47,653 nt of DNA from an uncultured Flavonifractor sp. (GTDB taxonomy: Bacteria; Bacillota; Clostridia; Oscillospirales; Oscillospiraceae): positions 1 to 47,653 of the forward strand of contig NZ_CALWXV010000016.1 in assembly GCF_944385615.1 (NCBI RefSeq). The letters run 5' to 3'. This document shows, piece by piece, positions 14,491-22,380 of this stretch. The position numbers and the translations under genes are program-made. Numbering within the stretch: the stretch's first letter is position 1; every line of letters starts with the position of its first letter. Below the pieces are notes generated by a model. It was not told where the DNA came from, made no database searches, and saw nothing but the letters and a program-made list of their open reading frames with translations.

Positions 14491-16281
14491 ATGTTTCGCA
14501 GCCTGCACATGAAGCTCATGCTCATCATGACGCTGCTCATCATCCTGCTGATGACCGTTGTGGGCGCATTCCTCATCAACTCTGTGGCCAATTTTTATAC
14601 CCAAGACTTTTATACCCAGATGGCCGAGGCCTTTCAGGACGAGGTTTTCTGGGCCGATTTGAATACCCCCACCTCCGATGAGGAGGACGGCGCGGCCAGC
14701 ATTGCCGAAATCCTCAACGCCTATAACGGCACCCTTGGAGTAGACAACCGCAGCCGGAAGTATTATGTGCTGGACGGCACCGACGGTCACTGGCTGGCGG
14801 GCTCCGACGAGCAGGACGCCGACCAGCCTTTAGACCTGGACTCCCGCAACCTGATGCAGGTGCTGGCGGGCGCGGAAAAGGGGGACGACAGCACTCCCTC
14901 CGCCTCTTACATGGATGTGGCGGTAGCTGTTCAGCGGGGAGAACAGCGCTATATCATCTATGTCCGGGACGACGGTACCAACGCCGCCGCCCTGAACCGC
15001 GAGCTGATTACCCTGATCGTGGAGGCTCTTGGCTTTGGTCTGGTCATCTCTGTAATGCTCTCTTTCCTGCTGTCCAAAACCCTTATCACCCCCATTGAGC
15101 GGCTTACCGAGGGGGCGGAGCGGGTAGCCAACGGGGACTTTTCCCAAAAAATAGAGGTGGCCTCCCGGGATGAGATCGGTATCCTCACCGGCACCTTCAA
15201 CGACATGGCCCGCCAGCTCCACCACACCCTGGAGGAGGTGGAGAACGAGCGCAACAAGCTGGGCACTCTCTTTCTCCACATGACCGACGGCGTGGTGGCC
15301 TTTGCCCGGGACGGGGCGGTGATCCAGTCCAACCCCGCTGCCGAGGAGCTGCTGGGCATGGCCATCCCCATCGGAGGCAGCGTCAACTATGACACCCTAT
15401 TCTCCGACATCGCCCCCCTTCAGGGGGTACTGGCAGTGGAGTCCCCCGGCTATCTGGACGGGGTGCGCAATGTGGGGGGCAAAAGCCTGGAGCTGCTGCT
15501 CACCCCCTTTGACCAGGAGCGGCTGGGTGGCGTTCTGGTGGTGATCCATGACGTCACCGAGCAGCACAAAACCGAGGAAATGCGCCGGGAGTTTGTGGCC
15601 AACGTGTCCCATGAGCTGCGCACCCCCCTGACCAATATCCGTTCCTATGCGGAAACTCTGGTGGATAACGCGGGAGAGCTGCCCCCCGACACAGAAAAGA
15701 ACTTTTTGGGGGTCATTCTCAACGAGTCCGACCGGATGACCCACATCGTCCAGGACCTGCTCACGCTGTCCCGGTTCGATTCCGGCCGGTCGGAGCTGAA
15801 GCTGGCTCCCTTCTCCTTTGGGCAGGCAGTACAGGACGTGTACAACGCCATTTTGATGGAGGCCCAGCGCCACGGTCATCAGGTGGAGCTGAAGCTGCCC
15901 GATACCCTGCCGCAGATCGTGGGGGACCGGGAGCGCATTGTCCAGGTGATGATGAATATCGTCTCCAACTCCATCAAATACACCCCCGACGGCGGCCATA
16001 TCCGCATCTCTGCCGGTCAGTGGCCCGCCAAGGTGTGGATGGAGGTGGCAGATGACGGCATCGGCATCCCCAAGGAGGACAGGGGACGTATTTTTGAGCG
16101 GTTCTACCGGGTGGACAAGGCCCGCTCCCGGGAATCCGGGGGCACCGGCCTGGGGCTCTCCATCGCCAAAGAGATCATCGACCGTCACGAAGGCATCATC
16201 GAGCTGCTGGACCGTCCGGGTCCTGGCCTGACGGTGCGCATCACCCTGCTGATGGAGGGGCCGCGCCATGCAACAGAGTAA
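14491..16281 (+). CDS. walK: Sensor histidine kinase WalK
   Basis: 596 residues from ATG 14491 (GAGGAG upstream; the GTG at 14479 would overlap that site). Layout: membrane helix about 9-31, extracytoplasmic sensor about 32-170, membrane helix about 173-196, HAMP to about 248, PAS about 256-355, dimerisation domain with His374 in NVSHELRTPL, then an HATPase domain with NSIKY, DDGIGIP and GTGLGLSIAK. This is the WalK/VicK architecture with an external loop. It phosphorylates WalR. The last codons overlap the start of yycH by 14 nt. Confidence 0.9.
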   Translation: MFRSLHMKLMLIMTLLIILLMTVVGAFLINSVANFYTQDFYTQMAEAFQDEVFWADLNTPTSDEEDGAASIAEILNAYNGTLGVDNRSRKYYVLDGTDGHWLAGSDEQDADQPLDLDSRNLMQVLAGAEKGDDSTPSASYMDVAVAVQRGEQRYIIYVRDDGTNAAALNRELITLIVEALGFGLVISVMLSFLLSKTLITPIERLTEGAERVANGDFSQKIEVASRDEIGILTGTFNDMARQLHHTLEEVENERNKLGTLFLHMTDGVVAFARDGAVIQSNPAAEELLGMAIPIGGSVNYDTLFSDIAPLQGVLAVESPGYLDGVRNVGGKSLELLLTPFDQERLGGVLVVIHDVTEQHKTEEMRREFVANVSHELRTPLTNIRSYAETLVDNAGELPPDTEKNFLGVILNESDRMTHIVQDLLTLSRFDSGRSELKLAPFSFGQAVQDVYNAILMEAQRHGHQVELKLPDTLPQIVGDRERIVQVMMNIVSNSIKYTPDGGHIRISAGQWPAKVWMEVADDGIGIPKEDRGRIFERFYRVDKARSRESGGTGLGLSIAKEIIDRHEGIIELLDRPGPGLTVRITLLMEGPRHATE

Positions 16282-17620
16282 GCCCAGACGCCGCCGGAGG
16301 CGGCGCAATCAGGGAGTGGAGCGGCTCAAGACGCTACTGATCGTGTTGCTCTCCCTCTCCGCCGTCTATCTGACCGGCCTTGCTCTGATTCAGAATGAGG
16401 CGGCCTCCGGCACACAGGGACTGCTGGGGGGACTGATCTCCCTCTTCCACCCCACCCACGCCGATTCCACGCTCAGCTCTGACAGCGGCGGACAGCTTAC
16501 CGCCGCCGCCCGGCCGGTGCGCATTGCCCTGTACGACGGAGAAAACCGGTACGCCGTTCAGTACGATACCACCCAGACCGACAAGCTGTATGACAGCGTG
16601 GGAATTCTGTTGGGAGAGGCGCTGACCAGCGCCGCCCGGCCCGTCTCAGTACCGGAATCGGATTGGCGGACCGCCCTCCAGTCCCCCGGCATCTGGTTTG
16701 ACTTCCTGGGCCATATCCCGCTGGAGACCCTGAGCGCCTGGACCGGAGAAGGGAGCGGAAATACCGCCCTCACCGGCTCAGTCCGGCAGATCGCGGTGGC
16801 CCGGGTGGACGGCGAGGTGCGTCTGTACTATCATAATGAGAGCGACAGCCTGTATTATGCCTGCGAAACGGCGGTGGTCTATGAGGGCCACATGGATCAG
16901 CTGCTGTCCGGCTACGGCGGAAACGGCACATTTTTTGTCTTTGAGCTGGGGGAGGACAGCGGCTACAGCGGTCTGGACCCCTATATGCTCCTCTCCGCCG
17001 CCACTCCCACGCCAACCGTCTACCGCGCTTCCAATCCCCTGTCCAGCCTGGATGACACGCTGATTGGCACGTTGCAGCAGGCCCTCTCCTTTCAGACCTC
17101 CTACTACCCCATCCCCAACGGGATCCGCATCCGGGAGGGACAGGAGACTCTGGAGATCAGCAGCACGGGCACCGTCTCCTACAGCACGGCGGAGGGTACC
17201 GCCTCCCGCTATCCGGTTGGGAGCGAGAGCGGCTATGATGTTACAGAGATCGTAGAGGCCACCCGGAAAATGGCCGCCGATACGGTGGGCAGCTACTGCG
17301 CCGCCGCCCGGCTCTATCTGATGGCGGTGGAAAAGACCGACGACGGTCTGGAGGTCCGCTACGGCTACAGCCTGAACGGGGCGGAGGTCAGCCTCCCCGG
17401 CGGGGGATGCGCCGCCCACTTTACCATTCAGGATGGACAGATCACCGCCTTTACCCTCTGTTTCCGCCGGTATGAGGATGCCGGACAGACCAGTTTGGTC
17501 CTACAGGAGCGGATGGCGGCCGCGGCGCTGGACGCCCTCTCCCCCGAGGGTCGGGAGCTGCTGCTGTGCTACCGGGACAACGGCGGAGAGACCGTCCAGG
17601 CCGGCTGGGTTGCCAAATGA
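16268..17620 (+). CDS. yycH: YycH-like WalK regulatory protein
   Basis: 450 residues with a very basic N-terminus (KPRRRRRRRNQ), one membrane helix (about 24-43) and a large extracytoplasmic region. The single anchor, size and position directly after walK match YycH, which binds WalK in the membrane and modulates it together with YycI. Sequence identity to Bacillus YycH is not something I can measure here, so context carries most of the call. ATG 16268 has GGAGGGG 8 nt upstream and overlaps walK. It is followed 41 nt later by yycI. Confidence 0.72.
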   Translation: MQQSKPRRRRRRRNQGVERLKTLLIVLLSLSAVYLTGLALIQNEAASGTQGLLGGLISLFHPTHADSTLSSDSGGQLTAAARPVRIALYDGENRYAVQYDTTQTDKLYDSVGILLGEALTSAARPVSVPESDWRTALQSPGIWFDFLGHIPLETLSAWTGEGSGNTALTGSVRQIAVARVDGEVRLYYHNESDSLYYACETAVVYEGHMDQLLSGYGGNGTFFVFELGEDSGYSGLDPYMLLSAATPTPTVYRASNPLSSLDDTLIGTLQQALSFQTSYYPIPNGIRIREGQETLEISSTGTVSYSTAEGTASRYPVGSESGYDVTEIVEATRKMAADTVGSYCAAARLYLMAVEKTDDGLEVRYGYSLNGAEVSLPGGGCAAHFTIQDGQITAFTLCFRRYEDAGQTSLVLQERMAAAALDALSPEGRELLLCYRDNGGETVQAGWVAK

Positions 17621-17661
17621 CGCCCCTGGGGCCCCAGCGGGCATGAGACAGCGAGGTTGCT

Positions 17662-18486
17662 ATGGAATGGTCGAAACTGAAAAATGTGATCCTGCTAATG
17701 CTGCTATGTGTCAACGCCATCCTGCTCCTGCTGGTAGGCAGTCAGGCCAGAGTGAGCACCCGATATCAGGAGGAAACCAAGGAAGCAGCCCTGTCCGTGC
17801 TGGAGCAGGGGGGCATCTCCTTTCTGCTGGATGAGCTGCCCGATGACTTAACCCTGCCGGTGGTGACGGTCACCCGGGACCGGTCCAATGAGTCCGCCAT
17901 CGCCTCTGCTTTGTTGGGAGAGGTAACCCTTCAGGAACAAAACGAGGTGCGCCCCCGCTACTCCGGCCAAAACGGCACGGCGGAGTTTTCCATGAACGGC
18001 AGCTTTACCATAACCCTTCAGCCCGGTGTGTACACGCTGGACGGTCATGATTATGACAAATCCAGCCAAAGCTGTCTGAAAACCATGGGCCTTTCCGGCA
18101 CGCTGGCGGACAAGCGCCTGGACGGGTCGGAGACGGTGCTCACCTACTTTCAAAATTGGGAGGGCGCCCCGGTCTTTTCCTGTCCCGTCACCCTGCGCTG
18201 GCAGGGGGAGGACCTGATCCAAATTGAAGGTTCGCGTTTGGAGGGGACCGCCGCTTCCTCAACGGAAGAGGCGCTGCTCTCCACCTCCACCGTGCTGGTC
18301 CGCTTTCTGGCAGGGGTCAACGCCGGTGGATATGTATGCAGCCGCATCGAGGCCATGACCCCCGGCTATCTGTCCAGCAGCACCACCACCCGGCAGGTCC
18401 AGCTGACTCCGGTGTGGCGGTTTACCACCGATACCGGCGCCTATTATGTGGACGCCCTTACTGGCGACTTCACCCCGGCGGAATAG
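17662..18486 (+). CDS. yycI: YycI-like WalK regulatory protein
   Basis: 274 residues. The N-terminus MEWSKLKNVILLMLLCVNAILLLLV is the typical YycI start: a short W-S-K-x-K-N-I lead and a single membrane helix, followed by an extracytoplasmic region with repeated beta-type segments. In Bacillus YycI pairs with YycH and WalK to tune WalR output. Last gene of the operon; its 3' region carries repeat copy A (18527-18703). Confidence 0.75.
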   Translation: MEWSKLKNVILLMLLCVNAILLLLVGSQARVSTRYQEETKEAALSVLEQGGISFLLDELPDDLTLPVVTVTRDRSNESAIASALLGEVTLQEQNEVRPRYSGQNGTAEFSMNGSFTITLQPGVYTLDGHDYDKSSQSCLKTMGLSGTLADKRLDGSETVLTYFQNWEGAPVFSCPVTLRWQGEDLIQIEGSRLEGTAASSTEEALLSTSTVLVRFLAGVNAGGYVCSRIEAMTPGYLSSSTTTRQVQLTPVWRFTTDTGAYYVDALTGDFTPAE

Positions 18487-18526
18487 GACACCGCCTTACA
18501 CACAAAAAGTTCCTTTGTAAAAGTGC

Positions 18527-18703
18527 CTCGCAGAGTTCCGCCGCCCGAAGGCGGCGGAATGAAATCAAAATTTGTCATTTCCAAGGACATGCGCCTTGGA
18601 AATGACACTTCTCATGATGGATGGGGTGACAATTTCGCAAGAAATCGAACTCCATCCATCATGTAATCTTTTGTGGAAAAAGACTTACGGTCTTTTTCCA
18701 CAG
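18527..18703 (+). repeat. Four-hairpin structured repeat, copy A
   Basis: About 177 bp in the 3' region of yycI. Four hairpins in a row: H1 TTCCGCCGCC/GGCGGCGGAA (18536-18559); H2 GTCATTTCCAAGG/CCTTGGAAATGAC with loop ACATGCG (18574-18606); H3 CATGATGGATGG/CCATCCATCATG (18613-18663) enclosing an inner stem ATTTC-GCAA-GAAAT with a GNRA-type loop; H4 TGTGGAAAAAGAC/GTCTTTTTCCACA (18672-18702). The same order is found at 19919-20096 on the other strand. Several stem positions differ between copies in a way that keeps pairing. No protein is encoded. H4 may help terminate the wal transcript. Confidence 0.8.
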
Positions 18704-18707
18704 TCTT

Positions 18708-18740
18708 AAAAAGCGGGAGCGGCAAAAGCCGCTCCCGCTT
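18708..18740 (-). terminator. Terminator of hpf
   Basis: Perfect 13-bp stem AAGCGGGAGCGGC/GCCGCTCCCGCTT with loop AAAA (18711-18740). On the minus strand the stem runs into a TTTTTAAG tail. It lies 15 nt beyond the hpf stop. Confidence 0.8.
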
Positions 18741-18755
18741 GGATTTTATGCACCT

Positions 18756-19301
18756 TTAATCCTCGTCCACAATGAGTCCGTAGTCTCCATCGTTGCGCTT
18801 ATACACCACAGCAAACCGACCGTCCTGGTCGATATCCTTAAAGGCGAAGAAGGTGTGGTCTACCAGATTCATCTGGAGCACCGCCTCGTCTACCGTCATG
18901 GGCTTGATGGGGAAACGCTTGGTGCGGACAATCTTGAAGTCCTCTTCATCGGTCTCCGGCGCGAAAGAGGAGATCTCCTCCATATCCACGCTGCGGGAGA
19001 AGGCGTCCTGACGGAGGCGCTTTTCCAGCCGGCTCTTATTCTTGCGCAGCTGGCGCTCCACCGAGGAGACGGCCGCGTCGATGGTGGCAAACATATCAGA
19101 GGTGCTCTCGGCCACACGGATGATGGTGCTGCCGGAGCGGATGGTCAGCTCCACATTGTTGCGGTCCTTTTCCACGCTGAAGACGATGGCGGCCTCCGTA
19201 TCCGCCTTAAAATAACGGTCTAACTTGCCCACCTTTTTCTCGGCGTAGGCATGGACCTTGTTGGGCAGATTGATCTTCTTGTCTGTGAACACGAACTTCA
19301 T
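18756..19301 (-). CDS. hpf: Long-form ribosome hibernation promoting factor
   Basis: 181 residues from ATG 19301 (MKFVFTDKKINLPNK), with GGAG upstream. The longer frame to 19397 has no initiation signal. N-terminal domain (about 1-100) binds the 30S decoding site; the C-terminal domain (about 122-181, RTKRFPIKPMTVDEAVLQM, HTFFAFKDI) is the dimerisation domain of long HPF that joins two 70S ribosomes into 100S. Both are complete. It acts in stationary phase or stress. It has its own strong promoter (19369-19397) and terminator, so it is a single-gene unit. Confidence 0.95.
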   Translation of the reverse strand: MKFVFTDKKINLPNKVHAYAEKKVGKLDRYFKADTEAAIVFSVEKDRNNVELTIRSGSTIIRVAESTSDMFATIDAAVSSVERQLRKNKSRLEKRLRQDAFSRSVDMEEISSFAPETDEEDFKIVRTKRFPIKPMTVDEAVLQMNLVDHTFFAFKDIDQDGRFAVVYKRNDGDYGLIVDED

Positions 19302-19368
19302 CGTTTTCAACTCCTTCCACCCTCCGAGGAGGGATTGGGTCGCCGGACCGGTCCGGTTCCCTGTTCTG

Positions 19369-19397
19369 ATTATACCACGAAGTACGCAGATTGTCAC
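19369..19397 (-). promoter_or_regulatory. Promoter of hpf
   Basis: Minus strand: -35 GTGACA (19392-19397), 17-bp spacer, perfect -10 TATAAT (19369-19374), about 70 nt before the hpf ATG. It begins just after the stop of the DUF134 gene, so hpf is probably transcribed alone. Confidence 0.75.
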
Positions 19398-19400
19398 AAC

Positions 19401-19820
19401 TTATTTCAAAAAATTTTGTGAACTTTGCCCAGCGCATTTTACCCCCTCAGAAGGGGCACAGCCACCGCACCCGCAGCGCCCTCCCCCGCAGCCTCTGCGT
19501 GCGCAGTCCCGGCCTGGACAGACCTCCCCCTGCGGACACAGGGTATAATCTCCCCCGGCAATGGCCAGACGCCGTCCCTCCACCAGAGCCAGGGCCAGCT
19601 TCCGCCGGGCGGTGTCGTACACCTGCTGCACCGTGGACCGGGCCACCCCCATCTGGGCTCCACATTCCTCCTGAGTACAGCCCAGCAGGTCGATCAGCCG
19701 GATGGCCTCGTATTCCTCCACCGCCATCTCCACCGTACCGCCAGCCGTTCCCTCCAGCGGACCAAAGGCACGATGGACGGGCAGGGCACAGATACGGCGG
19801 CACTTTTTTGGTCTTGCCAT
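19401..19820 (-). CDS. DUF134 family putative DNA-binding protein
   Basis: 139 residues from ATG 19820 (MARPKKCRRI), with AGGAGGGAGG upstream. The core (VEEYEAIRLIDLLGCTQEECGAQMGVARSTVQQVYDTARRKLA in overlapping blocks) is a sigma-like helix-turn-helix of the DUF134/UPF0251 family. The C-terminus is Cys- and Gly-rich (CPQGEVCPGRDC...RCGCGGC), which suggests a metal or Fe-S site. Relatives are predicted regulators, often near nitrogenase-cofactor-type or metal proteins; the target here is unknown. It lies between the hem terminator and hpf on the minus strand. Confidence 0.85.
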   Translation of the reverse strand: MARPKKCRRICALPVHRAFGPLEGTAGGTVEMAVEEYEAIRLIDLLGCTQEECGAQMGVARSTVQQVYDTARRKLALALVEGRRLAIAGGDYTLCPQGEVCPGRDCARRGCGGGRCGCGGCAPSEGVKCAGQSSQNFLK

Positions 19821-19886
19821 GGGCCTCCCTCCTGTTCTTGCCTCCAGTGTACCAGATTCCCGGTGTCTGTCAAGAAAGGGCAAGAG

Positions 19887-19913
19887 AAAAGCCGCTGCGG
19901 ATGCAGCGGCTTT
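19887..19913 (-). terminator. Terminator of the cobalamin/heme supraoperon
   Basis: 8-bp stem GCCGCTGC/GCAGCGGC, loop GGAT (19891-19910), followed on the minus strand by TTTTCTCTTG. It lies after hemL and repeat copy B. Confidence 0.7.
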
Positions 19914-19918
19914 GAGGC

Positions 19919-20096
19919 TGCCCAAAAAGACCTGCGGTCTTTTTGGGCAAAGGGTTGCATGACGGATGGGGTTCGATTTCTTGCGAAATTGTCACCCCAT
20001 TCGTCATGAGAAGTGTCCTTTCCGAGGCGCATGTCCCCGGAAAGGACGGATTTTGATTTGATTCCGCCGCCTGCGGGCGGCGGAACTCTGCGAGAC
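19919..20096 (-). repeat. Four-hairpin structured repeat, copy B
   Basis: Minus-strand copy of the element at 18527-18703, in the 3' region of hemL and so in sense with it. H1 20062-20085, H2 20015-20047, H3 19958-20008, H4 19920-19948. Loop ACATGCG in H2 and the inner ATTTC-GCAA-GAAAT of H3 are identical to copy A. Stem changes that keep pairing: A-T to C-G in H2, T-A to C-G in the outer stem of H3, and TGTGG/CCACA to a G/C-richer GCCC/GGGC in H4. The gap 19821-20115 holds this repeat and the terminator, and no gene. Confidence 0.8.
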
Positions 20097-20115
20097 TTTT
20101 TCAACAAGCTGTGGA

Positions 20116-21396
20116 TTACAAGCTGCGAAATACTTCTTCCGCGGCATCCAGAGTGGCCTGGAGTTCTGCCTCCCCATGGGCGGCAGAGACAAACATCGCC
20201 TCGAACTGGGCGGGAGCCAGGGCCACGCCCCGCTCCAGCATCCCCTGGAAATACTTGGCGTACTTGCCCACATCGCTGCCCTTAGCGTCCACAAAGGTGG
20301 TCACCGCCGTGGGGGTAAAGAAGGGGGCCAGCAGGGAGCCGATCTGGTTGACCACCACCGGCGCGCCCGTCTTGGCAATGGCCTGCCGCAGACCGGCGGC
20401 CAGCTGCTCTCCCTTGGCCGCGATGTCGGTATACACCTCCGGGTGCTCCTTCAGATAGGTGAGCTGGGCCAGTCCGGCAGCCATGGCCACCGGGTTGCCG
20501 CTGAGGGTGCCCGCCTGATACACTGGGCCGCAGGGGGCCACCTGCTCCATCAAGGCTCGGCTGCCGCAGTAAGCTCCCACCGGCATACCGCCGCCGATGA
20601 TCTTGCCGAAGGTGACCAGATCCGCTTTGACCCCAAAATATGCTTGCGCGCCTCCCAGAGCCAACCGGAAACCGGTGATGACCTCGTCAAAGATGAGCAG
20701 GGCGCCGCTCTTGTCGCACAGCTTCCGCAGGCCTTCCAAAAATCCAGGGGCAGGGCCTACCACACCCATATTGGCGGCCACCGGCTCCACAATGATACAG
20801 GCAATCTGGCCGGACCAGGCGTCCAACAGAGCCTCCACAGAGCTGAGGTCGTTAAACTGGGCGGTAAGGGTGTGCTTTACAATGTCCTCGGGCACACCAG
20901 CGGAGGAGGGATGGCCCCCAGCCAGGGCGGAGGAACCGGCGTTCACCAACAGGCAATCGGAATGGCCGTGGTAGCACCCCTCAAACTTGATGATCTTGTC
21001 CCGCCCGGTAGCCCCCCGGGCCAGCCGGACGGCGGACATCACCGCCTCGGTGCCTGAGTTGACCATGCGTACCATCTCGATATTTGGCACCAGGTCGACC
21101 ATCAGCTGGGCAATCTCCACCTCCCGGCGGGTGGGAGCGCCGAAGGACAGGCCGTCTTTGACGGCCTTCTCTACGGCCTCCCGAATGACCGGGTGGTTGT
21201 GCCCTAAAATCATGGGGCCCCAGGAACAGACATAGTCGATGTATTGCTTGCCGTCCTCGTCCCAGATGAAGGGGCCGTCGGCTCTGGTAATAAAGCGGGG
21301 GGCCATGCCCACGGCCCGGTAGGCACGCACCGGGGAGTTGACCCCGCCGGGGAGCACCTTAATGGCCTGTTCAAAGAGTTCTTCCGAGCGTCCCAT
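20116..21396 (-). CDS. hemL: Glutamate-1-semialdehyde 2,1-aminomutase
   Basis: 426 residues, full length. A PLP enzyme of the class III aminotransferase fold; the PLP lysine is Lys265 in TFGKIIGGG. Other marks are GGVNSPVRAY near the N-terminus, NSGTEAV, and FDEVITGFR. It converts glutamate-1-semialdehyde, made by HemA, to 5-aminolevulinate in the cytoplasm. Last gene of the supraoperon. Its ATG overlaps the hemB stop (TGATG), so the two are translationally coupled. Confidence 0.97.
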   Translation of the reverse strand: MGRSEELFEQAIKVLPGGVNSPVRAYRAVGMAPRFITRADGPFIWDEDGKQYIDYVCSWGPMILGHNHPVIREAVEKAVKDGLSFGAPTRREVEIAQLMVDLVPNIEMVRMVNSGTEAVMSAVRLARGATGRDKIIKFEGCYHGHSDCLLVNAGSSALAGGHPSSAGVPEDIVKHTLTAQFNDLSSVEALLDAWSGQIACIIVEPVAANMGVVGPAPGFLEGLRKLCDKSGALLIFDEVITGFRLALGGAQAYFGVKADLVTFGKIIGGGMPVGAYCGSRALMEQVAPCGPVYQAGTLSGNPVAMAAGLAQLTYLKEHPEVYTDIAAKGEQLAAGLRQAIAKTGAPVVVNQIGSLLAPFFTPTAVTTFVDAKGSDVGKYAKYFQGMLERGVALAPAQFEAMFVSAAHGEAELQATLDAAEEVFRSL

Positions 21397-22379
21397 CAGC
21401 CGATATCCCCCTTCTGAATGGCCTGGGCCAGTTCTTTGGCGTAGTAGGTGATAAGCATATTGGCCCCCGCCCGGAACACGGACAGAGCCGACTCACACAT
21501 AATGCGGTACTCATTGATGAGCCCGGCAGCCGCTGCCGCCTTGATCATGGCATACTCGCCGGACACGGAATAGGCACACATGGGCAAATCGTAGGCGTCG
21601 GAGCACTCCCGGATCACGTCCAGGTAACTGAGGGCGGGCTTGACCATGAGGATATCCGCCCCTTCTTCCACATCCAGCGCACACTCTTTCAACGCCTCTT
21701 TCCGGTTGTGGGGGTCCATCTGGTAACCTTTCCGGTCCCCAAAGGAGGGGGCGGAGCCTGCCGCCGACCGGAAGGGGCCGTAGAAGGCGGAGGCATACTT
21801 GGCGGAGTAGGCCATGATGGGGGTGGCGGTATAGCCGTGCTCGTCCAGGATGGCCCGGATGGCGGCTACCCGGCCGTCCATCATGTCGGAGGGGGCTACC
21901 ATGTCCGCCCCGGCCTGCACATGGCTGAGGGCGGTCTTGGCCAGTACCTCCAGAGTCTTGTCGTTGTCTACCTCATGGCCGCAGAGGATGCCGCAGTGGC
22001 CGTGATCGGTATACTCGCACATACACACGTCAGTAATGACGTAAAACTCCGGGTACTTCTCCTTAATGGCCCGGATGGCCTTCTGGACCACCCCATCCTC
22101 TGCCCAGGCAGAGGAACCCACAGCGTCCTTGTGGGCGGGCAGGCCGAAGAGGATACAGTGATGCACCCCGGCGGCCAGGCACTCCTCCACCGCCAGACAC
22201 ACACTGTCCAGGCCGTAGTGGTTCTGTCCCGGCAGAGCCTCGATAGGCCGGGTCCCCTGAAGGGTCTCGTCCACAAAAATGGGGTAGATCAAACTGTCGG
22301 GGGACATACGGGTCTCCCGGCACAGGCGGCGCACCGCGTCATTGCCCCGCAGGCGGCGGGGCCGTTGGATCAATTCCAT
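21396..22379 (-). CDS. hemB: Porphobilinogen synthase (5-aminolevulinate dehydratase)
   Basis: 327 residues from ATG 22379, just after the cobA-hemD stop; the frame reaches a GTG at 22388. Schiff-base lysines Lys196 (MAYSAKYASAFYG) and Lys249 (LMVKPALSYLD) are present. Cys119, Cys121 and Cys129 in the CMCEYTDHGHCG region make it the zinc-dependent type. It condenses two 5-aminolevulinate molecules to porphobilinogen. Confidence 0.97.
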   Translation of the reverse strand: MELIQRPRRLRGNDAVRRLCRETRMSPDSLIYPIFVDETLQGTRPIEALPGQNHYGLDSVCLAVEECLAAGVHHCILFGLPAHKDAVGSSAWAEDGVVQKAIRAIKEKYPEFYVITDVCMCEYTDHGHCGILCGHEVDNDKTLEVLAKTALSHVQAGADMVAPSDMMDGRVAAIRAILDEHGYTATPIMAYSAKYASAFYGPFRSAAGSAPSFGDRKGYQMDPHNRKEALKECALDVEEGADILMVKPALSYLDVIRECSDAYDLPMCAYSVSGEYAMIKAAAAAGLINEYRIMCESALSVFRAGANMLITYYAKELAQAIQKGDIG

Positions 22380-22380
22380 A

